NCBI GenBank assembly: GCA_040381475.1
Contig: JBEIHH010000002.1
Coordinates: 62,001-126,000 of the forward strand
DNA: 64,000 nt
Reading direction: 5' to 3'
Source of the DNA: JAIBBG01 sp040381475
Lineage (GTDB): Bacteria; Bacteroidota; Bacteroidia; Flavobacteriales_D; Sanyastnellaceae
Shown: positions 43,894 through 53,130 of the stretch, piece after piece
Position numbering within the stretch: position 1 is the stretch's first letter
Layout of the letters: each line of letters opens with the position of its first letter
Notes under the pieces: model-generated
Database searches by the model: none
What the model saw: the letters and a program-made list of their open reading frames with translations, nothing else
Told to the model about the DNA's origin: nothing
Program-made: the position numbers and the translations under genes

Positions 43894-45021
43894 TTGGAAA
43901 ACACGGTCAAAAACAAACAAAACGATTCACCGGCAAAAATTGCCTGGAAAAGATTTCGTCGGAATCCACTTGCGATGAGTGGCCTGATGTTCATTTTACT
44001 GTTGATGACGATAACACTTATTGGTCCTTTTATCCGGCCTGATGATACCGTCAATGCCAACGATCAGAATCTTTTCCTGAGCCGAAAAAAACCGGGCTAT
44101 TCGGCTCAATTCGTATATGTGAAGAAGGAAAATGCTCCTCTCATTTCTTCGTATAGAAAATGGTTTGATGGCGGAGCACCACATGAATACACTGCTTATC
44201 CTGTTCGTTCAGTCACAGTTGAAGCCAACGGATATCACATTGAACCCATCCGGGAGGAAGATCATACCGTATTCAACAGATTATACACAGCAGAAGAATT
44301 GGTGCAATCAGGCAATGGGAACCACGCAAAAGACATCATTCACGAAAAAACTTATCTGCTGGGAACCGACAAATACGGTCGCGACTTGCTGTCGCGGCTG
44401 ATGGCAGGAGCAGTTATATCATTGTCAGTAGGTGCTATTGCCGTTATCATCTCATTGCTTGTGGGCCTCACTCTGGGATTGATTGCGGGTTATTACCGCG
44501 GAATAACAGACAAAATTATCATGTGGTTTACCAATGTAATCTGGGCCATTCCTACTTTGATTTTGGTGATGGCCATTACGTTTGCTTTCGGCACCGGATT
44601 CTGGATCATCTTTCTTGCTGTAGGACTAACCATGTGGGTAGAAGTAGCCAGGATAACGCGCGGACAGGTATTGAGTGTTCGTGAAAAAGAATACATCGAA
44701 GCCGCAAGGGCTCTGGGTTTTTCTGAAGTGCGCATCATATTCAGACATATCCTTCCCAATATTCTTTCTCCGGTCATAGTGATTTCTGCAGCCAATTTTG
44801 CTTCAGCGATTCTCATTGAAGCCGGTCTTAGTTTTCTCGGTCTCGGAGCTCAGATACCTACACCGAGCTGGGGCAATATCATACGGGAACATTACGCCTA
44901 TATCACAACAGATCTGGCCTATCTTGCCATTGTTCCGGGCCTTCTTATCATGATGCTGGTGCTGGCTTTCATGATGGTTGGCAACGGATTGCGCGATGCC
45001 CTCGATGTGCGGGATTCATAG
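43894..45021 (+). CDS. ABC-transporter permease, OppC/DppC type
   Basis: A 375-residue inner-membrane permease of peptide-type importers: one N-terminal helix (about 25-46), an enlarged periplasmic loop of about 100 residues with a low-conservation insert, and the BPD_transp_1 domain with about five helices and the EAARALGFSEV loop contacting the ATPase. YLLGTDKYGRDLLSRL just before the domain is the OppC-type signature. No partner permease (OppB), ATPase or binding protein is nearby, so partners must be encoded elsewhere. The start is TTG at 43894. Confidence 0.9.
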   Translation: MENTVKNKQNDSPAKIAWKRFRRNPLAMSGLMFILLLMTITLIGPFIRPDDTVNANDQNLFLSRKKPGYSAQFVYVKKENAPLISSYRKWFDGGAPHEYTAYPVRSVTVEANGYHIEPIREEDHTVFNRLYTAEELVQSGNGNHAKDIIHEKTYLLGTDKYGRDLLSRLMAGAVISLSVGAIAVIISLLVGLTLGLIAGYYRGITDKIIMWFTNVIWAIPTLILVMAITFAFGTGFWIIFLAVGLTMWVEVARITRGQVLSVREKEYIEAARALGFSEVRIIFRHILPNILSPVIVISAANFASAILIEAGLSFLGLGAQIPTPSWGNIIREHYAYITTDLAYLAIVPGLLIMMLVLAFMMVGNGLRDALDVRDS

Positions 45022-45034
45022 TACTTTTACCCGC

Positions 45035-45982
45035 ATGGAAAAACACGCCAGGATTTTCGTAGCCGGACACCGGGGTATGGTAGGCAGCGGCATTGTACGC
45101 AAACTTGTGGCAGAAGGTCATGACCATCTCCTCTTGCGCACCTCCGCTGAAATGGACCTAAGAAATCAATCTGCTGTTGAGCACTTCTTCAGTCATGAAA
45201 AACCTGAATACGTTTTCCTTTCTGCTGCCAAAGTCGGAGGTATTCATGCTAACAATGTTTATCGGGCTGAATTCCTGTATGACAATCTGATGATTCAGAA
45301 CAATGTCATTCACGCCGCATACAAATCAGGGGTGAAGAAATTGCTTTTTTTAGGATCATCGTGCATTTATCCAAAACTTGCCGCTCAGCCTCTTCGCGAA
45401 GAAAGTCTGCTTACGGGCTTGCTTGAACCGACCAATGAGCCCTATGCCATTGCAAAAATTTCCGGAATAAAAATGTGTGAAGCATACCGTGATCAATACG
45501 GATGCAACTTCATTTCGGCAATGCCAACCAATTTGTACGGACCAAACGATAATTACGACCTGAATAATTCTCACGTGCTTCCGGCGATGATTCGAAAATT
45601 CCATGCAGCGAAAGAACAGGGGCTTGATGAAGTAGTTCTTTGGGGCACAGGTTCGCCCATGAGAGAGTTTTTGCATGTTGATGACCTTGCAAATGCCTGC
45701 TATTTTCTGATGAAAAACTATAACGAAAAACTTTTTGTCAATGTCGGCACCGGAGAAGATCTTACCATCAAGGCACTTGCAGAAATGGTAAGAAATACAG
45801 TTGGTTTTTCAGGAGAAATTATCTGGGATACTTCAAAACCGGATGGAACTCCGCGCAAGCTGATGGACGTATCAAGACTCCACAATTTAGGATGGAAACA
45901 TCAGATAGATCTGCAAAAGGGAATCAATGAAGTGTACAATGAATTCCGCTCACTGAACATTGAAGAAGTGAGAAGCAAGTGA
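45035..45982 (+). CDS. fcl: GDP-L-fucose synthase
   Basis: Short-chain dehydrogenase/epimerase converting GDP-4-keto-6-deoxymannose to GDP-L-fucose. From the ATG at 45035 (315 residues): NADPH motif GHRGMVGSG, catalytic SSCIYPK (Ser) and YAIAK (Tyr/Lys), and late PDGTPRKLMDVSRL, all family features. The preceding in-frame codons overlap the permease and are not used. The GDP-mannose dehydratase (gmd) that should supply the substrate is not in this window. The product points to fucose-containing surface glycans made by the neighbouring genes. Confidence 0.93.
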   Translation: MEKHARIFVAGHRGMVGSGIVRKLVAEGHDHLLLRTSAEMDLRNQSAVEHFFSHEKPEYVFLSAAKVGGIHANNVYRAEFLYDNLMIQNNVIHAAYKSGVKKLLFLGSSCIYPKLAAQPLREESLLTGLLEPTNEPYAIAKISGIKMCEAYRDQYGCNFISAMPTNLYGPNDNYDLNNSHVLPAMIRKFHAAKEQGLDEVVLWGTGSPMREFLHVDDLANACYFLMKNYNEKLFVNVGTGEDLTIKALAEMVRNTVGFSGEIIWDTSKPDGTPRKLMDVSRLHNLGWKHQIDLQKGINEVYNEFRSLNIEEVRSK

Positions 45983-47598
45983 GGTTTTTTTCCACACATA
46001 ACTTGGAATATGATTACAGCGTTTTAGCCACGTGGCTGAAGAAGTGGCTTTGCGCGCTTTTCATCCTAATTCCGGCTATCTTTCAAGCACAGCAGAAGTT
46101 GATTCCATTGAATCGCTTTTATCAGCGGGAGATCGAAAGAACCACCCAAAACGATTCGACGCAGGTCATTCATTATGGCTCTCGCCCCCTTCATGAGCAA
46201 TCTATGAACCTTCAAGGTGTTTACGGATTTGCCCGGGACACAAGAAAATACTACAACAAGGAGGCAACCAAGCTCTACCGTGATCACCTGTTCACTATCA
46301 CCAAAGATGACTTTTTTCTTGCACTGGATCCCCTTTTTGATTTTACACTTGGCAAGGACATAGCCGACACAAGTTATTTCAAAACGCAAAAAATGTTCAC
46401 CAACCAACGCGGAGTGCAAGTGATTGGTGACATCGGAAACAAATTTTCTTTCCAGACAAGTTTTTATGAAACACAAATTGTTGTACCGGTGTATTTAAAA
46501 AACTACTGCGATTCTACAGGTATTTTTCCTGGTTGGGGAAGAACCAAAGACTACAACCAACGTGGTTACGACTTTGGTGTTTCAACGGGCTGGATCAGTT
46601 ATAGCCCTATCAAAGAATTGAATCTGCAGTTCGGTCAAGGGAAAAGTTTTTATGGCAACGGATACCGTTCCTTGTTGTGGAGTGACGCAGCTTTCAACAC
46701 TCCCTATATCAAAGCGACTGTCGGCTTATTGGGGAACAAACTTCAATACAGCAGCATGTATGCAACATTGCAAACGCTTTACAGATTGCCTTTGGGCGAA
46801 GTGCCCGAAGCCTTGTTCATCCGCAAAGGCGCCAGTGTGAATTATCTCAGTTGGGTGCCTGCTCAGGGAGTTGAAATAGGACTTTTCGAAAGTGTAATAT
46901 GGGATGGCTATGACAGCACCGGCACGAAAGGTCCCGGATACGGAGCATACATTCCGGTCATAGGATTTAACACAGCAGTTTTGGGATTGGACAAAGAGCA
47001 GAATGTGATGGCAGGTCTGAATGCCCGTTTTACCATTGGCAGCAGCATTGCTTTCTATGGCCAGTTTGCAATGGATAGTAAAAAACACAATGCCTATGGC
47101 TGGCAAGCGGGCGCAAAATTTTTCGATGCATTTGTTCCACATCTTGATTTACAGATTGAATGGAATTCGTTGGGTGATTACATGTATGCCAGCAGCAACG
47201 TATTGACCAGCTATTCTCATTTCAATCAGCCCATCGGGCATCCAACAGGCGGTGCAACAGAAGAATTACTGGTGATTGCGAATTACAGGTATAAAAGGTT
47301 TTTTACCCAGATCAAAATGAACCAGATCTATCATTCACTGGGACCGGAAGGCAATTGGTCAAGCAATCCGGAAATTCAAACGACGAATATCGAGCCTTGG
47401 CCTCAGAAAAATATTTTCCAGACCGATGTAGAATTCGGATTTTATTTTAATCCCAAGACCAATTTTCAGATACTTGCCGGTTACACAAACCGAACAGATA
47501 CAACAGATTACAATTGGTCAGACGATGTGATGCTGAAAACCTCGTTCTTCTACCTGTCGCTTAGAACGAATCTCATCAATCGTTATGCAGATTTTTGA
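45979..47598 (+). CDS. RemB/Wzi-like outer-membrane protein (second paralogue)
   Basis: A 539-residue exported protein: signal segment (about 20-37, IPAIFQAQQ), then aromatic beta strands through the chain. The signature LQFGQGKSFYGNGYRSLLWSD with PYIKATVG matches the other RemB/Wzi-like protein (EIGKGKHFWGDGHRSL). It overlaps the fcl stop by 4 bp (GTG start), and a WecA-like gene follows 49 bp later, so here the link to surface polysaccharide is direct. Family members bind or organise capsule (Wzi) or aid gliding (RemB). Confidence 0.78.
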   Translation: MRFFSTHNLEYDYSVLATWLKKWLCALFILIPAIFQAQQKLIPLNRFYQREIERTTQNDSTQVIHYGSRPLHEQSMNLQGVYGFARDTRKYYNKEATKLYRDHLFTITKDDFFLALDPLFDFTLGKDIADTSYFKTQKMFTNQRGVQVIGDIGNKFSFQTSFYETQIVVPVYLKNYCDSTGIFPGWGRTKDYNQRGYDFGVSTGWISYSPIKELNLQFGQGKSFYGNGYRSLLWSDAAFNTPYIKATVGLLGNKLQYSSMYATLQTLYRLPLGEVPEALFIRKGASVNYLSWVPAQGVEIGLFESVIWDGYDSTGTKGPGYGAYIPVIGFNTAVLGLDKEQNVMAGLNARFTIGSSIAFYGQFAMDSKKHNAYGWQAGAKFFDAFVPHLDLQIEWNSLGDYMYASSNVLTSYSHFNQPIGHPTGGATEELLVIANYRYKRFFTQIKMNQIYHSLGPEGNWSSNPEIQTTNIEPWPQKNIFQTDVEFGFYFNPKTNFQILAGYTNRTDTTDYNWSDDVMLKTSFFYLSLRTNLINRYADF

Positions 47599-47647
47599 AC
47601 TACCTTTCGGGCGGAATCGGTTCAATAATTTTCAACCTTAACGCAAC

Positions 47648-48739
47648 GTGTCAGAGATTATAAGAGATTTATTGGGGTGCTTTGGGACCGCATTTTTCCT
47701 TGTGTTAATTGCCACGCCCTCATTGATCAAAGTGGCGAAACTTAAGCACCTGGTCGACGAACCTGGAGATGCACGCAAGCTTCACAGGCGTTCTATACCT
47801 ACCATTGGTGGTATTATGATATTCGCAGGAACCATCATTGGTTATAGCCTTTGGTTTCCTTCGAAAGAAGGATGGATTCTGGGAACAAATTACTTCCCCA
47901 TTGAAGCACTGAATGAGTTTAAATATCTCGTGGCGTGCATGTTTATCTTGTTCTTTCTCGGGTTAAAAGACGACATTATCGGCGTTTCACCTACCAAAAA
48001 ACTAATTGTTCATTTGGTCGTCGGATTCATACTTGTTTACATGGCAGATATCCGTATCACCCAATTCTGGGGACTGTTTGAAGTGGATCAATTGCCCGAA
48101 TGGCTGAGTATTACGCTTTCGCTTTTCGTCTACATAGTCATTGTGAATTCTATCAACCTGATCGATGGTGTTGACGGTCTTGCGGCCGGTGTGGGGCTGA
48201 TAGCCAGCATCGCATTTGCTTTCTGGTTTTATCGCACAGGTGACCAACCCCTTGCCCTGCTTGCCATGGGTTTGGGTGGCTCTTTGCTTGGTTTTCTCAT
48301 TTACAACTTTCAGCCGGCCAAATTATTCATGGGCGATTCAGGATCGCTTATCATCGGATTGGTCTTGTTTGTTCTGGCTGTCAAAATGATTGAGTACCCG
48401 GTAAAGCGTATGCTGATTACCATGAACGCCATTCCAAAACCTGTACTTGCAATGGCGATTCTTGCCTACCCTCTAGTTGATACTCTAAGAGTTTTTATCA
48501 TTCGGGCCTCCAAAGGCAAATCTCCATTTTCAGCAGATAAAAATCACATTCACCACAAGCTCTTGTCGCTCGGATTCAGCCACAGACAAACATCTCTCAT
48601 CCTCTACACTTTCTCAATTTTCATTATTCTGCTAACTTTCCTTACACCACCCTATTCACCGAATGTGACTTTTCTCGTGGTCATGTCGGTGGCCATCCTG
48701 AGTCTGAATTCTGTGTTTCTTTTTCCCAGCAAGAAGTAA
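47648..48739 (+). CDS. MraY/WecA-family glycosyl-1-phosphate transferase
   Basis: A 363-residue polytopic enzyme transferring a sugar-1-phosphate from UDP-sugar to undecaprenyl phosphate, initiating O-antigen, enterobacterial common antigen or other glycans. Visible signatures: GLKDDIIGVSPT (Asp pair), INLIDGVDGLAAG, FMGDSGSLIIG and KNHIHHKLLSLGFSHRQ, the WecA-type C-terminal loop rather than MraY's HHHY. This is distinct from the real mraY at 7574. The start is GTG. It closes the polysaccharide block and converges on the regulator gene. Confidence 0.91.
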   Translation: MSEIIRDLLGCFGTAFFLVLIATPSLIKVAKLKHLVDEPGDARKLHRRSIPTIGGIMIFAGTIIGYSLWFPSKEGWILGTNYFPIEALNEFKYLVACMFILFFLGLKDDIIGVSPTKKLIVHLVVGFILVYMADIRITQFWGLFEVDQLPEWLSITLSLFVYIVIVNSINLIDGVDGLAAGVGLIASIAFAFWFYRTGDQPLALLAMGLGGSLLGFLIYNFQPAKLFMGDSGSLIIGLVLFVLAVKMIEYPVKRMLITMNAIPKPVLAMAILAYPLVDTLRVFIIRASKGKSPFSADKNHIHHKLLSLGFSHRQTSLILYTFSIFIILLTFLTPPYSPNVTFLVVMSVAILSLNSVFLFPSKK

Positions 48740-48784
48740 CTGAACCTGATACGGCTCAAGACTGGGTCCCTTGTGAAATACATC

Positions 48785-49957
48785 CTAACTGAAATTTGGA
48801 ACAGCATAAGCCTTTACCATCTTGTCGTCGATGGATTTCGGAGAAAGTATCACCAGGCGTTCCATGACATTCCGAAACTCACGGATATTGCCTGACCACT
48901 TCAACTCCTGCAATGCCTTGATTGCGCCGGCGGTGATCTCCTTCTTCGGTTGACCGTATTCTTCTGAAATCTGATTAAGAAAGTGTTCAGCGAGCATCGG
49001 AATATCTTCCTTCCTCTCATTCAGAGAAGGAACCCTGATCACAATTACAGATAATCTGTGATACAAATCTTCACGGAAATTTCCGGCTTCGATTTCTTTT
49101 CTCAGATCTTTATTCGTGGCGGCAAAGACGCGCACATTCACCTTGAAGTCTTTATCGCCACCCACGCGTGTAATCTTACTTTCCTGCAACGCACGCAAAA
49201 CTTTTGCCTGAGCAGAAAGCGACATGTCGCCAATTTCATCAAGGAACAATGTACCGTTATCCGCAAGTTCAAATTTTCCCAGTCGCGTTTTGATTGCTGA
49301 CGTGAAAGAGCCTTTTTCGTGTCCGAACAATTCACTTTCAATCAACTCAGATGGTATTGCTGCGCAGTTAACTTCAATGAAGGGACCGGCAACTCTTTCG
49401 CTCTTTTCGTGCAACTGACGGGCCACCAGTTCTTTTCCTGAACCATTGCCTCCTGTGATCAATACACGCGCTTCTGTGGGCGCAACAGTATCAATCATTT
49501 TTTTGATCTCCATGATGGCAGCGCTCTCTCCGACAATCTGTGAGCCAAGCACTTTATTCACCTTTTTCCGCAATGTTTTGGTTTCCTTCTCGAGCGAATT
49601 TTGATTGGTGGCATTTCGCACTGTAACAAGTATTCGATTCAGATCCAAAGGCTTTTGAATAAAATCATAAGCACCTCTTTTCAATGCATCCACTGCGGTT
49701 TCAACACTTCCATGACCAGTGATCATCACGATGGGCGACTCAACTCCCTTCTCTTTGAGTTTGGAGAGAAGTTCTATTCCATCCATTCTGGGCATTTTGA
49801 TGTCGCAAAAAATCAAGTCAAAATTTTCCTTCTCAACCACCTTCAGCGCAGCCGCGCCGTCCTCCGCTTCAGACACTTCAAATGATTCGTACTCCAGAAT
49901 TTCCTTCAACGCTTTGCGGATGGCCACTTCGTCATCGATTACAAGAATTTTTGCCAT
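48785..49957 (-). CDS. Sigma-54-type response regulator without DNA-binding domain
   Basis: Receiver domain with phospho-acceptor Asp 52 (CDIKMPRMDG) and IQKPLD, then an AAA+ sigma-54 activation domain: Walker A-like GGNGSGKE (169-176), the loop GSFTSA at 216-221 where NtrC-type activators have GAFTGA, Walker B FLDEIGD and the arginine-finger region FREDLYHRL. The protein ends at 390, only about 30 residues after ELKWSGNIREFRNVMERL, with no Fis-type helix-turn-helix. It may act without binding DNA, or through sigma-54 alone. No cognate kinase lies alongside. Confidence 0.88.
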   Translation of the reverse strand: MAKILVIDDEVAIRKALKEILEYESFEVSEAEDGAAALKVVEKENFDLIFCDIKMPRMDGIELLSKLKEKGVESPIVMITGHGSVETAVDALKRGAYDFIQKPLDLNRILVTVRNATNQNSLEKETKTLRKKVNKVLGSQIVGESAAIMEIKKMIDTVAPTEARVLITGGNGSGKELVARQLHEKSERVAGPFIEVNCAAIPSELIESELFGHEKGSFTSAIKTRLGKFELADNGTLFLDEIGDMSLSAQAKVLRALQESKITRVGGDKDFKVNVRVFAATNKDLRKEIEAGNFREDLYHRLSVIVIRVPSLNERKEDIPMLAEHFLNQISEEYGQPKKEITAGAIKALQELKWSGNIREFRNVMERLVILSPKSIDDKMVKAYAVPNFS

Positions 49958-50165
49958 GGGTAATTAAAATGATTTTGTGCGAAAATAAGATCACACTGCC
50001 CATCACTGCGCTTATTGGTTACTACAACTGCTGAACGTGGATAACAACCGGAAGAACAACTCACATTGACCGAACTATGATGAACGATTTCAAAACATTG
50101 CTGAATTTCAATGATTATAAATACAGGCACTCAGGTTGCTCAAACACCTATCAGTGCAACAGAAA

Positions 50166-50693
50166 TTAGTTCAGATCCTTCAATCTTCCGGCACTGATGA
50201 ACCGTTTAGAAAAATATTCCGAATCCTGCATGACCTCCTCAATAACACCTGCCTGAACAGTTGCGTGTATCATGCTAATCCGATCGCCCTCGACCTCTTT
50301 TACAATAGCAACATGTCCAATATTCTTTTTCGAAACTTTCCTTCCTGAGAAAAAGAGCAAATCACCTGCTTTGACTCGTCTCAGTTTAATCTGCTCACAA
50401 GATGCGTAAAGCGCACCGCTGCTGTGAGGCAATTTCATACCGAATTTGCCATAAACATGCATGACAAATCCCGAGCAATCAAAAGTCTTCGGACCACAGC
50501 TGCCATAGCCATACCGGCACCCTGAAAAAGTTCCGGCATACGAAAGCACACTATCAATCAGATCCGTGCTTTTTAGTTCGACAACCAAAGTGTCAGCAAC
50601 CGGCGAATCCGGCACATCAGAACTATCTCGCTGCGCCGACATTGTACACACAGCGCAAACAAGCAACAGTAAAGTATTGACTAACTTAATCAC
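50166..50693 (-). CDS. Exported NlpC/P60 cysteine peptidase
   Basis: A 175-residue peptidoglycan endopeptidase with a signal peptide (about 1-20) and one NlpC/P60 domain. The catalytic Cys 73 is in KTFDCSGFV, His 127 in IGHVAIV, and the third residue His 143 in MIHATV. Extra cysteines (SGCRYGYGSC) flank the first helix. It probably trims the stem peptide during growth. On the minus strand a perfect TAAATTTG (plus 50698-50705) stands only 4 bp before the ATG. Confidence 0.9.
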   Translation of the reverse strand: MIKLVNTLLLLVCAVCTMSAQRDSSDVPDSPVADTLVVELKSTDLIDSVLSYAGTFSGCRYGYGSCGPKTFDCSGFVMHVYGKFGMKLPHSSGALYASCEQIKLRRVKAGDLLFFSGRKVSKKNIGHVAIVKEVEGDRISMIHATVQAGVIEEVMQDSEYFSKRFISAGRLKDLN

Positions 50694-50762
50694 GCTGCAA
50701 ATTTAACGTGGTTGTTCATATCCTTTAGAGCATGACTTGAGGCCGGAAGTTATTTTCGCGCT

Positions 50763-53102
50763 GTGAATAAGACAATAGACTTTCTGCTTGAACTGAATGA
50801 CGCTCAACGCGCGGCGGCTTCTCACATGAATGGACCGTTGATGGTTATTGCCGGAGCCGGTTCAGGAAAAACCCGGGTTCTGACCTATCGTATTGCTTAT
50901 CTTATTCAGCAAGGTGTAGATCCGTTTCAGATACTCGCACTTACGTTTACCAACAAGGCTGCCAAAGAAATGAAAGCCCGTATCGGTAAACTGGTTGGTG
51001 ATCACGAAGCGCGCAATATCTGGATGGGTACATTTCACTCCATTTTTGCCCGCATACTGCGCATGGAGTGTGATAAAATAAACTATCCCCGGAATTTTTC
51101 GATTTACGATACTACTGATTCCAAAAGTCTCATCCGTGATATTCTCAAAGAGATGGGTCTTGATGATAAAATCTACAAACCTGGAACTGTCTACAACAGA
51201 ATTTCTGCCAGCAAAAACAACCTTGTTTCAGCACAGGATTATTGCAGCGATGTTGAAATTCAGGCTGAAGATAAATCTGCCGGCAGGTCCAAAATGGGTG
51301 AAATATACAAGGCCTACAATTTGCGCCTCTTCAAAGCAGGAGCGATGGATTTCGACGATCTGCTTTTTAAGACGAATGAATTGTTGCGCGACTATCCGGA
51401 TGTGCTTGTAAAGTACCAGCATAAATTCCAATACATTCTGGTGGACGAGTATCAGGAGACCAACATTTCACAATATCTCATTATCAAACAGCTGGGTGCG
51501 GCATATGAAAATGTTTGTGTGGTAGGTGATGATGCTCAAAGTATTTATGCTTTCCGCGGTGCCAATATTCAAAATATTCTCAATTTCAGAAAAGACTATC
51601 CTGAATTTGCGATGTATAAACTGGAGCAAAACTATCGCAGCACCAAAACCATTGTAGAGGCAGCAAACAGTATCATTTCAAGAAACAAGGATCAGATAAA
51701 AAAAGAAGTCTGGACAGCCAATGAAGCAGGCAATGCCATCAAAGTTCATCGTGCTCTTACAGACAATGATGAAGGTTATTTCGTCGCCAACCAGATTTTT
51801 GCCATTCGCTCTGAAACAGGCGCAAACCCTTCACACTTTGCAATACTCTACAGAACCAACGCTCAGAGCCGCGCATTCGAAGAAGCACTCAGAAAACTGA
51901 ACATCCCATATAAAATATATGGCGGTCTTAGTTTTTACCAGCGAAAAGAAATCAAAGACCTCATCGCATATTACAGGCTTACCTGTAATCCGCATGATGA
52001 AGAATCACTGAAAAGAGTCATCAATTATCCAAAACGGGGAATCGGCGATACAACCATCAACAAAATCGTAGTTGGTGCAGCTGAACGTCAAATCAGTATT
52101 TGGGAAATGATCGATCGGTCGTGGGAAATCGGACTGAGCGGCGCAACCATGCATAAGGTTGGCGAATTCGTTACACTGATCAAAAGTTTCGCAGTGCATC
52201 TGGAGAGCAAAAACGCTTACGATATCGGGCATCTTATCGCAAGTGAAAGTGGCTTGCTGAAAGAACTCTATTCCGATCGCACACCGGAAGGGGTGGCACG
52301 TTACGACAATATTCAGGAATTGCTGAATGGTATGAAGGAATTCAGTGATAAAATCGATCCTGAATTTCCAGACACAATCAATACGCTTAGTGATTTCCTC
52401 ATTGATGTTGCGTTGCTCACCGATGCAGACAATGAAGATGAAAGCGATGAAGGCAAAGTTTCACTGATGACCATTCACGCCGCAAAAGGACTCGAATTCG
52501 AATACGTCAATATTGTTGGATTGGAGGAAAATCTATTTCCATCGCAACTGAGCATCAACTCGCGCGAAGAACTTGAAGAAGAACGCCGTCTTTTTTATGT
52601 GGCGCTGACCAGAGCAGAAAAACGAGCTACGCTGAGTTACGCTCTTACAAGATACAAGTGGGGACAATTGCAGCAATGCGAGCCATCGCGTTTCATTGAG
52701 GAAATTGATGAGCAGTTCCTCGAATTACCTGCGGCCGAAAAACCTCGCGCACAGCCAAAAGCCTTCGACTTTCAAAACGAAAGAAGCAGCTTCTTTGGCA
52801 AAGACGCACCAGTGCGCAGAGCTTATCAACCGCGCGAAAAGCCAAACGAGCCTTCCACTCCTGTGGCACCTCCGGCCGGTTTCAGAAAATTGAACAATAC
52901 ATCAGCAGCACAAGTTTCCTCCGGTGAATATTCTCAGGCTTCTCAAATTGTCGTAGGAGCTGAAGTAATACATGAAAAATTCGGAAAAGGAAAGGTGATT
53001 CAGGTAGAAGGTGATGCACCGGATCAAAAAGCTACCATCTTTTTCCCCTCAGCAGGTCAGAAACAGCTATTGCTCAAATTCGCCAAGCTCAAAGTAGTCT
53101 GA
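50763..53102 (+). CDS. UvrD/PcrA-type ATP-dependent DNA helicase
   Basis: Superfamily 1A 3'-5' helicase of 779 residues for DNA repair and replication conflict. Motifs in order: Q motif LNDAQRAA, Walker A GAGSGKTRVL, LTFTNKAAKEM (Ia), VDEYQETN (II, with E in place of the usual D), GDDAQSIYAFRGA (III), LEQNYRSTKTI (IV), and VSLMTIHAAKGLEFEYVN with VALTRAEKR (V-VI). A C-terminal linker leads to a Tudor-like module VGAEVIHEKFGKGKVIQVEGD that binds RNA polymerase in PcrA. The start is GTG at 50763. PcrA and UvrD cannot be separated by eye. Confidence 0.94.
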   Translation: MNKTIDFLLELNDAQRAAASHMNGPLMVIAGAGSGKTRVLTYRIAYLIQQGVDPFQILALTFTNKAAKEMKARIGKLVGDHEARNIWMGTFHSIFARILRMECDKINYPRNFSIYDTTDSKSLIRDILKEMGLDDKIYKPGTVYNRISASKNNLVSAQDYCSDVEIQAEDKSAGRSKMGEIYKAYNLRLFKAGAMDFDDLLFKTNELLRDYPDVLVKYQHKFQYILVDEYQETNISQYLIIKQLGAAYENVCVVGDDAQSIYAFRGANIQNILNFRKDYPEFAMYKLEQNYRSTKTIVEAANSIISRNKDQIKKEVWTANEAGNAIKVHRALTDNDEGYFVANQIFAIRSETGANPSHFAILYRTNAQSRAFEEALRKLNIPYKIYGGLSFYQRKEIKDLIAYYRLTCNPHDEESLKRVINYPKRGIGDTTINKIVVGAAERQISIWEMIDRSWEIGLSGATMHKVGEFVTLIKSFAVHLESKNAYDIGHLIASESGLLKELYSDRTPEGVARYDNIQELLNGMKEFSDKIDPEFPDTINTLSDFLIDVALLTDADNEDESDEGKVSLMTIHAAKGLEFEYVNIVGLEENLFPSQLSINSREELEEERRLFYVALTRAEKRATLSYALTRYKWGQLQQCEPSRFIEEIDEQFLELPAAEKPRAQPKAFDFQNERSSFFGKDAPVRRAYQPREKPNEPSTPVAPPAGFRKLNNTSAAQVSSGEYSQASQIVVGAEVIHEKFGKGKVIQVEGDAPDQKATIFFPSAGQKQLLLKFAKLKVV

Positions 53103-53130
53103 AGTCATTGACTATCCCTATTTTTGGAAA

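Noticed and set aside
7574..48739. Two MraY-type genes as duplicated mraY
   Set aside because: The one at 47648 has the WecA-type C-terminal HHKL loop and lies in a glycan block, so it is a different enzyme, not a duplicate.
51436..51460. DEYQETN instead of DEYQDTN in helicase motif II as a loss-of-function sign
   Set aside because: The catalytic DE pair is intact and E for D at that position is conservative.
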